Assembly (NCBI RefSeq): GCF_900142895.1
Contig: NZ_LT670847.1
Location: forward strand, 1,736,001-1,800,000
Direction of reading: 5' to 3'
Length of the DNA: 64,000 bases
From: Vreelandella subglaciescola
GTDB taxonomy: Bacteria; Pseudomonadota; Gammaproteobacteria; Pseudomonadales; Halomonadaceae
Positions within the stretch are counted from its first letter, which is position 1, and each line of letters opens with the position of its first letter. The position numbers and the translations under genes are program-made. The notes under the pieces were generated by a model that made no database searches, had not been told where the DNA came from, and saw nothing but the letters and a program-made list of their open reading frames with translations. Below, piece after piece: positions 41,813 through 50,676 of the stretch.

Positions 41813-42367
41813 ATGACCGAGTTCACCCTTCACGATAAGCAAAGCGCACCGCAGGAAAGCCAGCAGCTGCTTGATGCTTCCATCCAGACGTTCGGCATGG
41901 TGCCGAACCTGCACGCGGTGATGGCCGAAGCACCCGGGCTGCTCGAAGGTTACCAGCAGCTTCACCAGCTGTTTCTGGACAGCAGCTTTGATGACGAAGA
42001 GACCACCGTGGTGTGGCAAACCATTAACGTCGAACATGCCTGTCACTACTGCGTGCCTGCCCATACCGGCATCGCCAAAAGCATGAAAGTCGATGATGCC
42101 ATCACCGACGCGTTGCGCAATGAAACACCGTTGCCCACGGCACGTTTGGAAGCCCTGCGTGATTTCACCCTCGCCGTTGTGCGTGGCCGTGGCAACGTCG
42201 ATGACAACGCCGTACAAGCATTTCTCAAGGCAGGCTTCACCCAACGTCACATCCTCGAAGTGGTTCTGGGCACGGCGCAAAAAGTCATGAGCAACTACAC
42301 CAACCACCTCGCCGATACGCCGATCGATGAACCCTTCAAGAAGTTCGAGTGGCACAAGGTAAACTGA
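41813..42367 (+). CDS. AhpD-like carboxymuconolactone decarboxylase family protein
   Basis: 184 residues. The CMD domain contains the redox pair 'EHACHYCVPAHTGIAKSM' (CxxC), as in alkylhydroperoxidase AhpD, with the proton-relay Glu/His pattern around it. Such proteins reduce peroxides or disulfide carriers. It is followed within 14 bp by a thioredoxin gene and then a glutathione transferase gene, so electrons for its CxxC may come from that thioredoxin. Two copies of the TetR motif lie upstream. ATG follows GAGGAGTCACTGC. Confidence 0.9.
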   Translation: MTEFTLHDKQSAPQESQQLLDASIQTFGMVPNLHAVMAEAPGLLEGYQQLHQLFLDSSFDDEETTVVWQTINVEHACHYCVPAHTGIAKSMKVDDAITDALRNETPLPTARLEALRDFTLAVVRGRGNVDDNAVQAFLKAGFTQRHILEVVLGTAQKVMSNYTNHLADTPIDEPFKKFEWHKVN

Positions 42368-42381
42368 AAAAGGTACACGAC

Positions 42382-42711
42382 ATGAACAACCTGACAGCGG
42401 TCGATGAAAGCAGCTATGTCGATGAAGTAGTGGAAAGCCAAAAACCAGTGCTAATCAAATTCTGGGCACCGTGGTGCGCTCCCTGCAAAATACTTGATCC
42501 GGTGGTCGAATCCATCGCCGAGGAGCAGGGGGAGGCCCTCAAAGTGGTGACCCTCAATGTCGATGAGGCACCGGGCCTCGCCGCTCAACACGGCGTACGC
42601 AGCCTGCCTACCGTGACACTGCTCAAGGGGGGAGAAAAACTCGAAGCACTCAGCGGCGTGCAATCCAAGGCAAGCCTTGACGCTCTTCTGACTCGCCACA
42701 TCCAAGGCTAA
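42382..42711 (+). CDS. Thioredoxin
   Basis: 109 residues, one thioredoxin fold. The active site is 'FWAPWCAPCKILDPVV', i.e. WCAPC instead of the usual WCGPC, which should alter its redox potential. The cis-Pro is in 'VRSLPTVTLLKGG'. Thioredoxin reductase is not encoded nearby. The gene lies 14 bp after the AhpD-like gene, with AAAAGG before the ATG, so the two probably form a peroxide- or electrophile-reducing pair. Confidence 0.95.
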   Translation: MNNLTAVDESSYVDEVVESQKPVLIKFWAPWCAPCKILDPVVESIAEEQGEALKVVTLNVDEAPGLAAQHGVRSLPTVTLLKGGEKLEALSGVQSKASLDALLTRHIQG

Positions 42712-42816
42712 GGAGCCAGGGTATCGAGCAGCTGGGCAGCGCTTGATCGCGAACCCACGCCCTGAAACAGGTTCGCTTCACCCAGCAACGCAACATGCAG
42801 GAGTAAGGAAAGCATC

Positions 42817-43491
42817 ATGCTGACATTTTATTATCACCCGACCCCGAATCCGCGCAAAGTCGCTCTGTTCCTCGAAGAGGCCGGACTGCCGTTTACGCTG
42901 GTACCCGTGGACACCGCCACAGGCGAACAACACGATGCGGCTTATCGCGCCGTGAATCCTAACGGCAAAGTGCCGGCCATCGACGATGACGGCACCCTGG
43001 TATTCGATAGCAACGCCATTCTTCTCTATCTGGCGGAAAAAACCGGCAAGTTTCTTGGCGACCCGGCAGATCGCGGCGACCTGTTGTCGTGGCTGATGTT
43101 CATTGCCACCGGTTTGGGCCCTTTCTCCGGCCAATCGGTGCATTTTCACCGTGTGGCGCCAGACAACATCCCCTACGCACAAAGCCGTTATCGGAAAGAG
43201 ACCGAGCGGCATTACGCTGTGCTCAATAAGCACTTGAAGGGGCGTGACTTCATCGTCGGCCACACCTTTACCATTGTGGACATCGCCGCATGGGCCTGGG
43301 TCGATCGCGCCGCGTTAACCTTGGGTGAGGAACGCTTGGGTGAATATCCGGAAGTGGAACGCTGGTTCCAGGCGATAGACGCTCGGCCGGCCGTCGCCCG
43401 CGCGCGCCTGATAGGTCAGGATATTGAATTCAAAACGCCCGGCGACGAGGATTCTCGACGCGCGCTTTATCCCAGCAATTATCCGGATTAA
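42817..43491 (+). CDS. Glutathione S-transferase (YghU/Ure2p-like)
   Basis: 224 residues. An N-terminal thioredoxin-like domain has 'YHPTPNPRKVALFLEEAGL', the cis-Pro in 'NGKVPAIDDDGTLVFDSNAI' and the glutathione-binding 'DSNAILLYLAEK'. The helical C-domain has 'GPFSGQSVHFHRVAPDNIPY' and 'VGHTFTIVDIAAWAWVDRA', typical of the Ure2p/YghU type that acts on disulfides and hydroperoxides. ATG 42817 follows AAGGAAAGC. It is 105 bp after thioredoxin and convergent with the TetR gene (3 bp between stops). Confidence 0.92.
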   Translation: MLTFYYHPTPNPRKVALFLEEAGLPFTLVPVDTATGEQHDAAYRAVNPNGKVPAIDDDGTLVFDSNAILLYLAEKTGKFLGDPADRGDLLSWLMFIATGLGPFSGQSVHFHRVAPDNIPYAQSRYRKETERHYAVLNKHLKGRDFIVGHTFTIVDIAAWAWVDRAALTLGEERLGEYPEVERWFQAIDARPAVARARLIGQDIEFKTPGDEDSRRALYPSNYPD

Positions 43492-43494
43492 CGC

Positions 43495-44100
43495 TCACGC
43501 CACCGTGTCTTTGCGTAGCGCCTCCAGGGATAACGCCATGTCCTCGGCCAAAGCATGCACCGCGGCACTGTCGACATCGCGCTGGGCAAAGGAGCGCAGC
43601 CCCATCACCTCGGCCTGCAACCGCCGGCCGAGACGGGTGGGGTCCAGCTGGCTATCCAGCTCTCCCGCCCGCTGGGCTGTCGCAAAGCGATCAATAAAAC
43701 GTGTTTCCATGCCTGCCAGCAACGCTTCAGCCTTATCCCGGGCGGCCTGCTCCCGTTCGCCCAGTTCCAACAGGCTCTTGACCAGCATGCAGGCACGGCT
43801 GGGCAGCTCTTGATCGCGAAGCCCGCCAAGCCGGCGCAAATAGGCGGCCAGCCCCGCCAACGGTGACGCCTGGGCACTCAATATGCGTTCGAGCTCAATC
43901 AGCGCCAGCCGGGCATAGCGCTCCAGCGCCTCCTCGAACAGCTGGCCCTTGCTACCAAACGTGGCATAGATGCTGCCCGGACGCATATCGAGCGTGCGCT
44001 CCAGGTCTTTCAGCGAGGTGGCATGAAAGCCCTTGTGCCAGAACAGCTGCAAGGCGCGTTCCAGAGAATCCTGCCGGTTGTGAAGCGTTGCGCGAGACAT
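43495..44100 (-). CDS. TetR/AcrR-family repressor
   Basis: 201 residues. The N-terminal helix-turn-helix reads 'ALQLFWHKGFHATSLKDLER' then 'MRPGSIYATFGSKGQLFEEA', typical of TetR. The C-terminal ligand domain contains a Cys in 'LPSRACMLVKSLLELG' that could sense electrophiles; relatives of this layout (NemR/AcuR type) respond to reactive compounds. Two copies of a 16-bp dyad lie in its own promoter and two before the AhpD-like operon, so it probably represses both units. ATG at 44100 follows GGAAGGGGAC. Confidence 0.93.
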   Translation of the reverse strand: MSRATLHNRQDSLERALQLFWHKGFHATSLKDLERTLDMRPGSIYATFGSKGQLFEEALERYARLALIELERILSAQASPLAGLAAYLRRLGGLRDQELPSRACMLVKSLLELGEREQAARDKAEALLAGMETRFIDRFATAQRAGELDSQLDPTRLGRRLQAEVMGLRSFAQRDVDSAAVHALAEDMALSLEALRKDTVA

Positions 44101-44150
44101 GTCCCCTTCCCGTTACGACAGAGCCGCGAAACAACACGGCAACCAAAAAA

Positions 44151-44166
44151 TTGAGTTATCGCTCAA
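44151..44166. promoter_or_regulatory. TetR operator candidate, site 3
   Basis: TTGAGTTATCGCTCAA, 50 bp upstream of the TetR start, same motif as sites 1, 2 and 4. It suggests autoregulation. Confidence 0.78.
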
Positions 44167-44177
44167 TGTTATCTTGC

Positions 44178-44193
44178 TTGAGCGCTCGATCAA
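44178..44193. promoter_or_regulatory. TetR operator candidate, site 4
   Basis: TTGAGCGCTCGATCAA lies 27 bp from site 3 (start to start), roughly two and a half helical turns, between the TetR start and the stop of the EamA gene. Confidence 0.78.
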
Positions 44194-44221
44194 AACCGAC
44201 TGGCGGGGCCCGTGTCATGGC

Positions 44222-45094
44222 TTATGGCGTGCGCGAGGAAAAACTTAGCGCCGTGACCGCCAGCAGAATCAGCCCGATCCCCACAAGCTGGATCGCGGAC
44301 AGGCTCTCGTTTAACACCATTACCCCGAACAGCGATGCCGTGACCGGCTCCACCATGGCGACAATGGAGGCCACTGCCGGTGCGATATGGTTAAGCCCGA
44401 TGATATACAGAATAAACGACAAGCCGGCGCCCAGTCCCCCCAGTAAAATGAACAGCGGCAAGCTTCTGTCACTCAACACCGCCAAGGTCTGCTCGGCATC
44501 CGCTAGCCACAAAAGAATAAACACAAGTACCGCCAACGCGATAACCAGAATCGACTGAGGGCTGCCATGAGGAGCCGCATACTTGAAGCCGAAGATAAAA
44601 ACGGCATAAGACAGCCCGGCAAGCAGCCCCGCGATGCCGCCCACCAGGGTAACACTGCCCGCCCCGACAGCATAAACCCGGGTCAATAGTACAATGCCCA
44701 GCATAGTCATGACGATCGCCCCCCACTTGGGCAACGTGGGGCGTTCCAGCTCAAGGGCAAAGGAAACGCAATAGACAAACACCGGAGCGCAGTACATCAG
44801 CGTGGCGGCCACTGCCACGTTGCCCTCGGCGATGCTGATAAAATAGAAGGTAAAATTGCCGGCCACACCCAAACCGGCGATGACCGAACCACACCATAGC
44901 CGACGGCCGAGCAGCCCGCTGCCGTGCGGACGCAGCGCCAGCCAGATGAGCACAAACACCAGCCCAATCGCGCCCCGGTACAAAGAGACCACAAGCGGCT
45001 GCCAGCCGTCGGCTATCAGCAGGCCGGCAATGCCGCCGGAAAGCCCCCAGGCCAACGCGGCCAGCATCACAAACAACGTGCTCAGACCTGACAT
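44222..45094 (-). CDS. EamA-family (DMT) transporter
   Basis: 290 residues with ten membrane helices in two EamA repeats: 'STLFVMLAALAWGLSGGIAG' with 'VVSLYRGAIGLVFVLIWLAL', and later 'GIAGLLAGLSYAVFIFGFKY' with 'APAVASIVAMVEPVTASLFG' and 'IQLVGIGLILLAVTALSF'. The family exports metabolites such as amino acids; the substrate is unknown. ATG 45094 follows GGGAGG; the open frame upstream of it has no membrane character. Its 3' end is just beyond the TetR operators, but its own promoter is on the other side, so TetR control is not implied. Confidence 0.9.
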   Translation of the reverse strand: MSGLSTLFVMLAALAWGLSGGIAGLLIADGWQPLVVSLYRGAIGLVFVLIWLALRPHGSGLLGRRLWCGSVIAGLGVAGNFTFYFISIAEGNVAVAATLMYCAPVFVYCVSFALELERPTLPKWGAIVMTMLGIVLLTRVYAVGAGSVTLVGGIAGLLAGLSYAVFIFGFKYAAPHGSPQSILVIALAVLVFILLWLADAEQTLAVLSDRSLPLFILLGGLGAGLSFILYIIGLNHIAPAVASIVAMVEPVTASLFGVMVLNESLSAIQLVGIGLILLAVTALSFSSRTP

Positions 45095-45319
45095 GGCGCC
45101 TCCCGGGGACGATGGCAAGACCCCCGTTTTGCCTGACGTCGGGCAGTGACACCTATGGCTCTGGCGTTCGCCTGCCGCAAAGCAGGAATCAACCGAGGGT
45201 GGATGTTCTGCCTGAAAGATAGACGGATCGCGGATAAAATTGAAAACAAGGCACAGTCGGCAAAGGATTGTGCCTGCTTCTCGAGACGGCCACCCGTTAT
45301 GGCCTAATAAGGATGCCCC

Positions 45320-46009
45320 ATGTTTCCCACGACATCGCCGTCGATTATCGTGTTCGACGTTAACGAAACACTGCTTGATATCACCCACCTCGAACCGGTG
45401 TTTGGTCGCGTCTTCGGCGATCGGCTGGTTCTACGGGAGTGGTTTGCGCAGCTGGTGCTCTATTCGCAGACCATGACGCTTTCCGGCCTCTATACGCCTT
45501 TCGGTGAGCTTGGTGTGGGGGCGTTACGGATGGTCGCCGACATTCATCAGGTCAACGTCACCGAGGCAGATATTGCAGAACTGAAGGAACGGATGAGCAC
45601 GATGCCGGCCCATGCCGACGTTGTCCCCGCGCTCACCCGGCTGCGCGAGGCCGGATTCCGGCTGATGACGCTGACCAACTCGGCCGGCAGTGCCTCGCCC
45701 ACCCCACTGCAAAACGCAGGACTCAACCACTTTTTCGAACGCACGTTCAGCATCGAGACGGTAGGGAAATTCAAACCGGCTCCTGAAACATACCGTCTGG
45801 TCGCTGAGGCGTTATCTGTCGAGACGTCAGACATGTGCCTCGTCGCCTGCCACTTATGGGATACCCTCGGTGCTCAGGCGGCTGGCTGCCGTAGCGCCTT
45901 TCTCGCACGCCCGGGCAACGCCGTTTTGCCGGCAACGGGGGTACCGTTGCCGGATATTGTCGCCCCGGACCTGACCGCTCTGACCGACCGGCTGACGGGG
46001 GTGATATAA
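45320..46009 (+). CDS. Haloacid dehalogenase, type II (HAD family)
   Basis: 229 residues. HAD motif I 'VFDVNETLLDI' (nucleophile Asp), motif II 'LMTLTNSAGSASPTPLQNAG', motif III Lys in 'VGKFKPAPETYRLVAEAL', and motif IV-like 'MCLVACHLWDTLGAQAAGC' replace the usual S-H-x-x-D region in the way seen in type II L-2-haloacid dehalogenases. 'Asp-x-Asn-Glu-Thr' in motif I also fits that class. Dehalogenation or a phosphatase-like role cannot be separated by sight. ATG follows AATAAGGATG. Confidence 0.85.
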   Translation: MFPTTSPSIIVFDVNETLLDITHLEPVFGRVFGDRLVLREWFAQLVLYSQTMTLSGLYTPFGELGVGALRMVADIHQVNVTEADIAELKERMSTMPAHADVVPALTRLREAGFRLMTLTNSAGSASPTPLQNAGLNHFFERTFSIETVGKFKPAPETYRLVAEALSVETSDMCLVACHLWDTLGAQAAGCRSAFLARPGNAVLPATGVPLPDIVAPDLTALTDRLTGVI

Positions 46010-46037
46010 ACGTAGCGCATCGGCCAAACGACGCTTT

Positions 46038-46058
46038 AAGACAACTCATTGTCGTCTT
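46038..46058 (+). terminator. Weak terminator-like hairpin
   Basis: AAGACAAC and GTCGTCTT pair with one mismatch around TCATT and are followed by TTG. The hairpin lies 28 bp after the dehalogenase stop and 62 bp before the carnitine operon. Confidence 0.4.
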
Positions 46059-46120
46059 TTGTACATTTATGGCCACGCATCCAGGGGATACTCCCGGCAA
46101 CGTTTCGCAAGGAGTTCCCC

Positions 46121-47041
46121 ATGAACCGTAATGTCATCCTGACCTGCGCCGTAACCGGCGCGGGCGATACCACCGGCAAAAATCCCAACGTGCCGGTAAC
46201 ACCCCAACAGATTGCCGACAGCTGCATCGAGGCCGCCCGGGCCGGTGCCAGCATCGCGCACATCCACGTGCGCGATCCGGAAACCGGCGGTATCAGCCAT
46301 TCCACCGACCACTTTCGCGAGGTCATGGAACGGGTCCGCGAAGCAGATACCGACATCGTCATGAACATCACCGCCGGCGGCGGCGGCGACTGGATTCCGG
46401 ACGTCGAAGACCCGACCCGCGGCGGCCCCGGCACCGACATCCAGACCCCGGCCCAGCGCCACGAGCCGGTGGGTGAGCTGCTCCCGGAACTCTGTACCCT
46501 GGACTGCGGCAGCCTCAACTTCGGCGATATGGTTTACGTCAACACCGCCGACTGGCTACGCGAGCACGCCCGCCTGGTTCAGGCCGCCGGGGTCAAGCCG
46601 GAGCTGGAATGCTTCGATCTGGGCCACGTCTGGTTCGCCCGCCAGCTGCAGCAGGAAGGCCTGATCGATGGCGACCCGCTTTATCAGCTGTGTCTGGGTA
46701 TCCCCTGGGGCGCGGAAGCCGATCCCGAAACCATGCTGGCCATGCGCAATAAGCTGCCGCAAGACGCCAACTGGGCCGCCTTCGGCATCGGTCGCCATCA
46801 GATGCCCATGGTTGCCCAGGCAATGTTGCTGGGGGGCCACGCCCGAGTCGGCCTGGAGGACAACCTCATGCTCAAGAAAGGCGAGCTGGCCACCAACGGC
46901 GGCCTGGTCGAGAAAGCCGGCGGCATCATCGAGAACCTCGGCGGCCGCGTCATGACGCCGGCCGAGACCCGCGCGCACCTCAAACTACGCGACCCGGCCA
47001 CCGGCCGGACCGTCGGAACAGCCGCAGGAGGTGACGCATGA
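46121..47041 (+). CDS. cdhC: 3-dehydrocarnitine cleavage enzyme (BKACE/DUF849 family)
   Basis: 306 residues. The zinc-site motif '[11 protein letters not shown]' (HxH) and the C-terminal '[20 protein letters not shown]' are diagnostic for beta-keto acid cleavage enzymes. In carnitine breakdown the enzyme reacts 3-dehydrocarnitine with acetyl-CoA to give acetoacetate and betainyl-CoA. This role is supported strongly by the next two genes, carnitine dehydrogenase (4-bp overlap) and betainyl-CoA thioesterase. ATG 46121 follows AAGGAG; the in-frame codons before it are not protein-like. Confidence 0.93.
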   Translation: MNRNVILTCAVTGAGDTTGKNPNVPVTPQQIADSCIEAARAGASIAHIHVRDPETGGISHSTDHFREVMERVREADTDIVMNITAGGGGDWIPDVEDPTRGGPGTDIQTPAQRHEPVGELLPELCTLDCGSLNFGDMVYVNTADWLREHARLVQAAGVKPELECFDLGHVWFARQLQQEGLIDGDPLYQLCLGIPWGAEADPETMLAMRNKLPQDANWAAFGIGRHQMPMVAQAMLLGGHARVGLEDNLMLKKGELATNGGLVEKAGGIIENLGGRVMTPAETRAHLKLRDPATGRTVGTAAGGDA

Positions 47042-48009
47042 GCCAGCAGAACGGGAACAAACAGTTAAGCGTTATCGGCACCGGCGTCATCGGCAACGGC
47101 TGGATCGCCCGGGCGCTGGCCCAGGGCTGGGACGTGGTCGCCTTCGATCCGGCTGAAGGTGCCGAGGCGCGCACTCGAACCTTCGTCAAAAGTGCCTGGC
47201 CGGCGCTTGAAAAGCGGGGGCTGGCCGAACGCGCCGACCCCGCGCGGCTGACCTTCGTGGACAGCCTGGATGCCGCCGTTGGGGGCGCCGATCTCATTCA
47301 GGAAAACGTCCCCGAGCGTCTTGAGCTCAAGCGTGAGATTTTGGCCAAGCTGGACGCCGCCGCTGCGCCGGAGGTGATCATCGGCTCGTCCACGTCGGGC
47401 TTCAAGCCCAGCGACTTGCAGCGGGACTGCCTGCAAGCGCCGGGGCGCGTGATCGTCGCCCATCCCTTTAATCCGGTTTACCTGCTACCGCTGGTGGAGC
47501 TGGTGGGCGGTGAGGCCACCCGCGACGACCATACCGGCACCGCCCAGAGACTCTACCAGTCGTTGGCCATGCGCCCGCTGATCGTGCGTCGCGAGATCGA
47601 AGGGCATATCGCTGACCGGCTGATGGAAGCGCTGTGGCGCGAAGCGCTGCATCTGGTCAACGACGGCGTGGCCACTACCGAGGAAATCGACGCCGCCGTG
47701 GTCTACGGCTGCGGCCTGCGCTGGTCGCTGATGGGCACCTTCCTGACCTTCCATCTGGCCGGCGGCGAGCCGGGCATGCGCCATATGCTCGAGCAGTTCG
47801 GGCCGGCGCTGAAGCTGCCCTGGACCAAACTCGAAGCGCCGGAGCTCACCGATGAACTGATCGACAAGGTCGTCGAAGGCTGTGAGTTTCAGGCCGCTGG
47901 CCGGCCCGTCGCCGAGCTTGATCGGCGCCGCGATGATTTCCTGGTCGAAATGCTCGACCTGGTGCAGAAGTACTGGCCCGAGGCAGAAGGCCTGGAGGGG
48001 CGCATCTGA
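47038..48009 (+). CDS. cdhA: L-carnitine dehydrogenase
   Basis: 323 residues of the 3-hydroxyacyl-CoA dehydrogenase family. The NAD fold starts with '[19 protein letters not shown]' and is followed by Asp in '[11 protein letters not shown]', marking NAD preference. The catalytic His is in '[19 protein letters not shown]', and the C-domain has '[20 protein letters not shown]' and '[20 protein letters not shown]'. It oxidises L-carnitine to 3-dehydrocarnitine. In some bacteria this enzyme is fused to the thioesterase; here they are separate, touching genes. GGAGG precedes the ATG. Confidence 0.95.
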   Translation: MSQQNGNKQLSVIGTGVIGNGWIARALAQGWDVVAFDPAEGAEARTRTFVKSAWPALEKRGLAERADPARLTFVDSLDAAVGGADLIQENVPERLELKREILAKLDAAAAPEVIIGSSTSGFKPSDLQRDCLQAPGRVIVAHPFNPVYLLPLVELVGGEATRDDHTGTAQRLYQSLAMRPLIVRREIEGHIADRLMEALWREALHLVNDGVATTEEIDAAVVYGCGLRWSLMGTFLTFHLAGGEPGMRHMLEQFGPALKLPWTKLEAPELTDELIDKVVEGCEFQAAGRPVAELDRRRDDFLVEMLDLVQKYWPEAEGLEGRI

Positions 48010-48470
48010 TGGCATTACTCGAGACCCGCGTCGCCCCGGAATGGGTCGACTACAATGGCCACATGAACGACGCCGAATACGCCCGCGTCTTCTCCCAGGG
48101 CGTGGAAGCACTAATGGACGCCATCGGCCTCGACGAGACCGGCTGCCGGCGGCATGGCTACACCATCTACACGCTGGAGACCCACCTTTGCTATCGGCGC
48201 GAGGCTCACGAGGGTCAACCGCTCAACGTCGAAGCGACGGTGCTCGACCGCGACGCTAAACGTGTGCATGTGTTTTTCGAAATGCGTGACGCCGAAAACA
48301 ATTTACTCGCTACCAGCGAGCAGATGCTGATGGGCATCGACAGCGACGCCGGCCGGCCAGCGCCCTTCCCGGCGCCCGTCGAGGCCGCCATTGGCCAGCT
48401 TCCGAAGGCTGCGCCAGACGCCTGGCCGCCGCTTGCCGGGCGTCGCATCGGGCTGCCCGCTAAGCGTTGA
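48009..48470 (+). CDS. cdhB: Betainyl-CoA thioesterase (hotdog fold)
   Basis: 153 residues, 4HBT-type hotdog thioesterase: 'VAPEWVDYNGHMNDAEYARV' holds the catalytic Asp, then 'YTIYTLETHLCYRREAHEG' and 'AKRVHVFFEMRDAENNLLAT'. It releases glycine betaine, an osmoprotectant, from betainyl-CoA. The ATG overlaps the TGA of cdhA by one base. The carnitine pathway thereby yields betaine plus acetoacetate, and the acetoacetate can be handled by the CoA transferase encoded at 52110-53517. Confidence 0.93.
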   Translation: MALLETRVAPEWVDYNGHMNDAEYARVFSQGVEALMDAIGLDETGCRRHGYTIYTLETHLCYRREAHEGQPLNVEATVLDRDAKRVHVFFEMRDAENNLLATSEQMLMGIDSDAGRPAPFPAPVEAAIGQLPKAAPDAWPPLAGRRIGLPAKR

Positions 48471-48482
48471 CGTATGGCCTGC

Positions 48483-49439
48483 TTAGCGAACCTGTCGGGG
48501 CGAACAGCCGTAGCGCTGGCGAAACGCCCGGGAGAAGCTGGGGCTCGACGCGAAGCCGCACGCCAGACCCACCACCAGCACATCAAGATCGGTTTCGGTT
48601 AACAGGTAGTGCGCTTGCTGCAGGCGCAGATCCAGATACCAGTCGCGAGGCGAACGGCCTAGCTCGTGCGCAAAAATGCGCTGCAACTGGCGCAGCGAAA
48701 CCCCGCTGCGCCGTGCAATATCGGTCAGGGCTAATGGCGCTTCCAAATGACGCTCCATCAGATCCACCGCCTCCACCAGCCGAGCATTGTGGGTATCAAG
48801 TCGTCGTGCCAGGGTCATCCGCTGCTGATCATGGCGCGTACGCATACGCTCATGGACCAGCTGTTCGGAGACGTCGATGGCCAAACGCTGCCCGTGGCGG
48901 CGGGCGATAACGTCGAGCGCCATATCCATGGCGGCGGTACCCCCGGCACACGAGAAACGCCGCGCCCCGAGTTCAAAAAGTTCGTTTGAGGTGGCAATCG
49001 CCGGAAAGCGTTCCCGAAAGGACGGCAGGCTCTCCCAGTGAAGCGTGACGCGCTCGCCGTTCAATAGCCCCGCCGCCGCCAGCGGGAAACAGCCGGTATC
49101 GATCCCGCCCAGCACGCAGCCGGTAGCGGCCAGCCGGTGCAGCCAGCGCTTCAGAGCGCGGCTCAGATAACGTTCGGGATCGAAACCACTACATAAAGCC
49201 AGCGACGGTAGATGATGCACCGCGTCAATGGCTTGATCAGCGAGCAGCGTCATACCGTTGGAGGCGGTCACGGGACTACCATCTTCGCTGATCAGCCGCC
49301 AATCAAAGAGCGGCCGGCCGCTAATACGATTAGCGATTCGCAGCGGCTCGACAGCCGAGAAGAAAGCCATCATCGAGAAGCGCGGCAATAGCAGGAAACC
49401 GATTAGCTCGGGAGTCGGACCGGAATAGTCGAGGCGCAT
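48483..49439 (-). CDS. cdhR: GlxA-type AraC-family activator of carnitine catabolism
   Basis: 318 residues. The N-terminal DJ-1/PfpI-like (GATase1) domain covers residues 1-180 ('LIGFLLLPRFSMMAFFSAVE', 'TGCVLGGIDTGCFPLAAAG', 'FSCAGGTAAMDMAL'). The C-terminal AraC DNA-binding domain follows ('LTDIARRSGVSLRQLQRIF', 'GFASSPSFSRAFRQRYGCSP'). It matches CdhR, which activates carnitine genes in Pseudomonas aeruginosa. It is convergent with cdhB (12 bp between stops) and divergent from caiX, an arrangement suiting control of both. Confidence 0.92.
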   Translation of the reverse strand: MRLDYSGPTPELIGFLLLPRFSMMAFFSAVEPLRIANRISGRPLFDWRLISEDGSPVTASNGMTLLADQAIDAVHHLPSLALCSGFDPERYLSRALKRWLHRLAATGCVLGGIDTGCFPLAAAGLLNGERVTLHWESLPSFRERFPAIATSNELFELGARRFSCAGGTAAMDMALDVIARRHGQRLAIDVSEQLVHERMRTRHDQQRMTLARRLDTHNARLVEAVDLMERHLEAPLALTDIARRSGVSLRQLQRIFAHELGRSPRDWYLDLRLQQAHYLLTETDLDVLVVGLACGFASSPSFSRAFRQRYGCSPRQVR

Positions 49440-49651
49440 GGGACAAGGTGTCAGGAAGGCTGCGAGCCGCCCATCATGGCCGTCTCACTTCGCCTGAACA
49501 AGTAAAGGGTTCAAACAATCGCACGTCGCCCTTTGTTCTTATGGATTCACTTCACCACCCAGACTCTACCGCGGGCATGTGAGCCGCTCATGGCATGTGG
49601 GAACGGCCTCATGCAGAGTAGAAGCTGGATCTATCGACAAGAGGAACCATT

Positions 49652-50617
49652 ATGATCACAACATTCACGAAACAACGCTGGCTAATGGCGGGGGCGCTGT
49701 CTACCGGCCTGTTCGCCCTGGCCACCCTACCCACCGCACAGGCGGCACCGTCCGAGCAGCCTACGCTCGACGAAATCCGCTTTGGCGTGCCGCCCTGGCC
49801 GGGCATCACGGTCAAGAGCGAAGTCGCCAGCCAGCTGCTCGAGGCACTCGGCTACAGCACCCGGCAGCGCCAACTGGCGGTCAGCATAATCCTCAACTCA
49901 GTCGCTGAGGGTGATCTCGAGGTGTATCTTGCCGGCTGGTATCCGCAGGAAGCCGATATGCTGGCACCGCTACTCGAGGATGGCACGATCATTGAAATCG
50001 TCGATAACGTGCCCTCGGCACTGACGGGCATCGCCGTCACCGAGGATGCCTGGCAGGCTGGCGTGCGCAGCATTACCGATCTGGACAAGCACGCCGATCG
50101 CTTTGAGCGCCGCATCTACGGTATCGAGGCCGGCTCGGGGATCAACGATGCCGTCCTCAGCGTCATCGACGATGATCTGTTCGGTCTTGGCGACTGGCAA
50201 CTGCAGGAATCCAGCAGCCCCGCGATGCTCGCCCAGGTGGGCCAGCAGATCGAAGCTGGCGAGTGGGCAGCCTTCATCGGCTGGCGGCCGCACTGGATGA
50301 ACGTCACCTACGATATGCATTACCTGAAGGACGCTGACGATTCCGGCGCGGCCGAGCTCGAAGGCCGTGTCGCAACCGTCGTGCGTTCCGACCTTGCTGA
50401 GCTGGACCCCAACGTCGCGCATTTCTTCAAGCAGTTCGTGGTGGGTAGCGAGATCCAGAGCGAATGGGTCAACGCGTACTCTCGTGATGAACGCGCGGCC
50501 GAGGAAGTCGCCAGCGAGTGGATTGCCGAACACCAGGACACCGTCGCCGAATGGCTCGACGGCGTCACCACCCACAACGGCGAGCCCGCCATGGAGGCGA
50601 TACGCAACCAGCTGTAG
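49652..50617 (+). CDS. caiX: Carnitine/betaine ABC transporter substrate-binding protein
   Basis: 321 residues with a Sec signal peptide (MAGALSTGLFALATLPTAQA). OpuAC-type fold: 'IRFGVPPWPGITVKSEVASQ', 'LEVYLAGWYPQEADMLAPLL', 'GIEAGSGINDAVLSVI' and 'WAAFIGWRPHWMNVTYDMHY'; the Trp/Tyr residues would cage a quaternary ammonium group. In Pseudomonas CaiX is the carnitine-binding member using a shared choline-type permease. No permease or ATPase is next to it here either, which fits that model. ATG follows AAGAGG. Confidence 0.92.
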   Translation: MITTFTKQRWLMAGALSTGLFALATLPTAQAAPSEQPTLDEIRFGVPPWPGITVKSEVASQLLEALGYSTRQRQLAVSIILNSVAEGDLEVYLAGWYPQEADMLAPLLEDGTIIEIVDNVPSALTGIAVTEDAWQAGVRSITDLDKHADRFERRIYGIEAGSGINDAVLSVIDDDLFGLGDWQLQESSSPAMLAQVGQQIEAGEWAAFIGWRPHWMNVTYDMHYLKDADDSGAAELEGRVATVVRSDLAELDPNVAHFFKQFVVGSEIQSEWVNAYSRDERAAEEVASEWIAEHQDTVAEWLDGVTTHNGEPAMEAIRNQL

Positions 50618-50626
50618 TGATCCGCC

Positions 50627-50653
50627 GGCCTGGTACCGCCTCGGTGCCAGGCC
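50627..50653. terminator. Terminator hairpin between caiX and AtoE-type gene
   Basis: GGCCTGG-T-ACCG pairs with CGGT-G-CCAGGCC around CCT, an 11-bp stem with one T-G pair, starting 9 bp after the caiX stop. The convergent gene ends at 50677. Confidence 0.75.
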
Positions 50654-50676
50654 CACGGCTTCCCAAGACCCTACCC

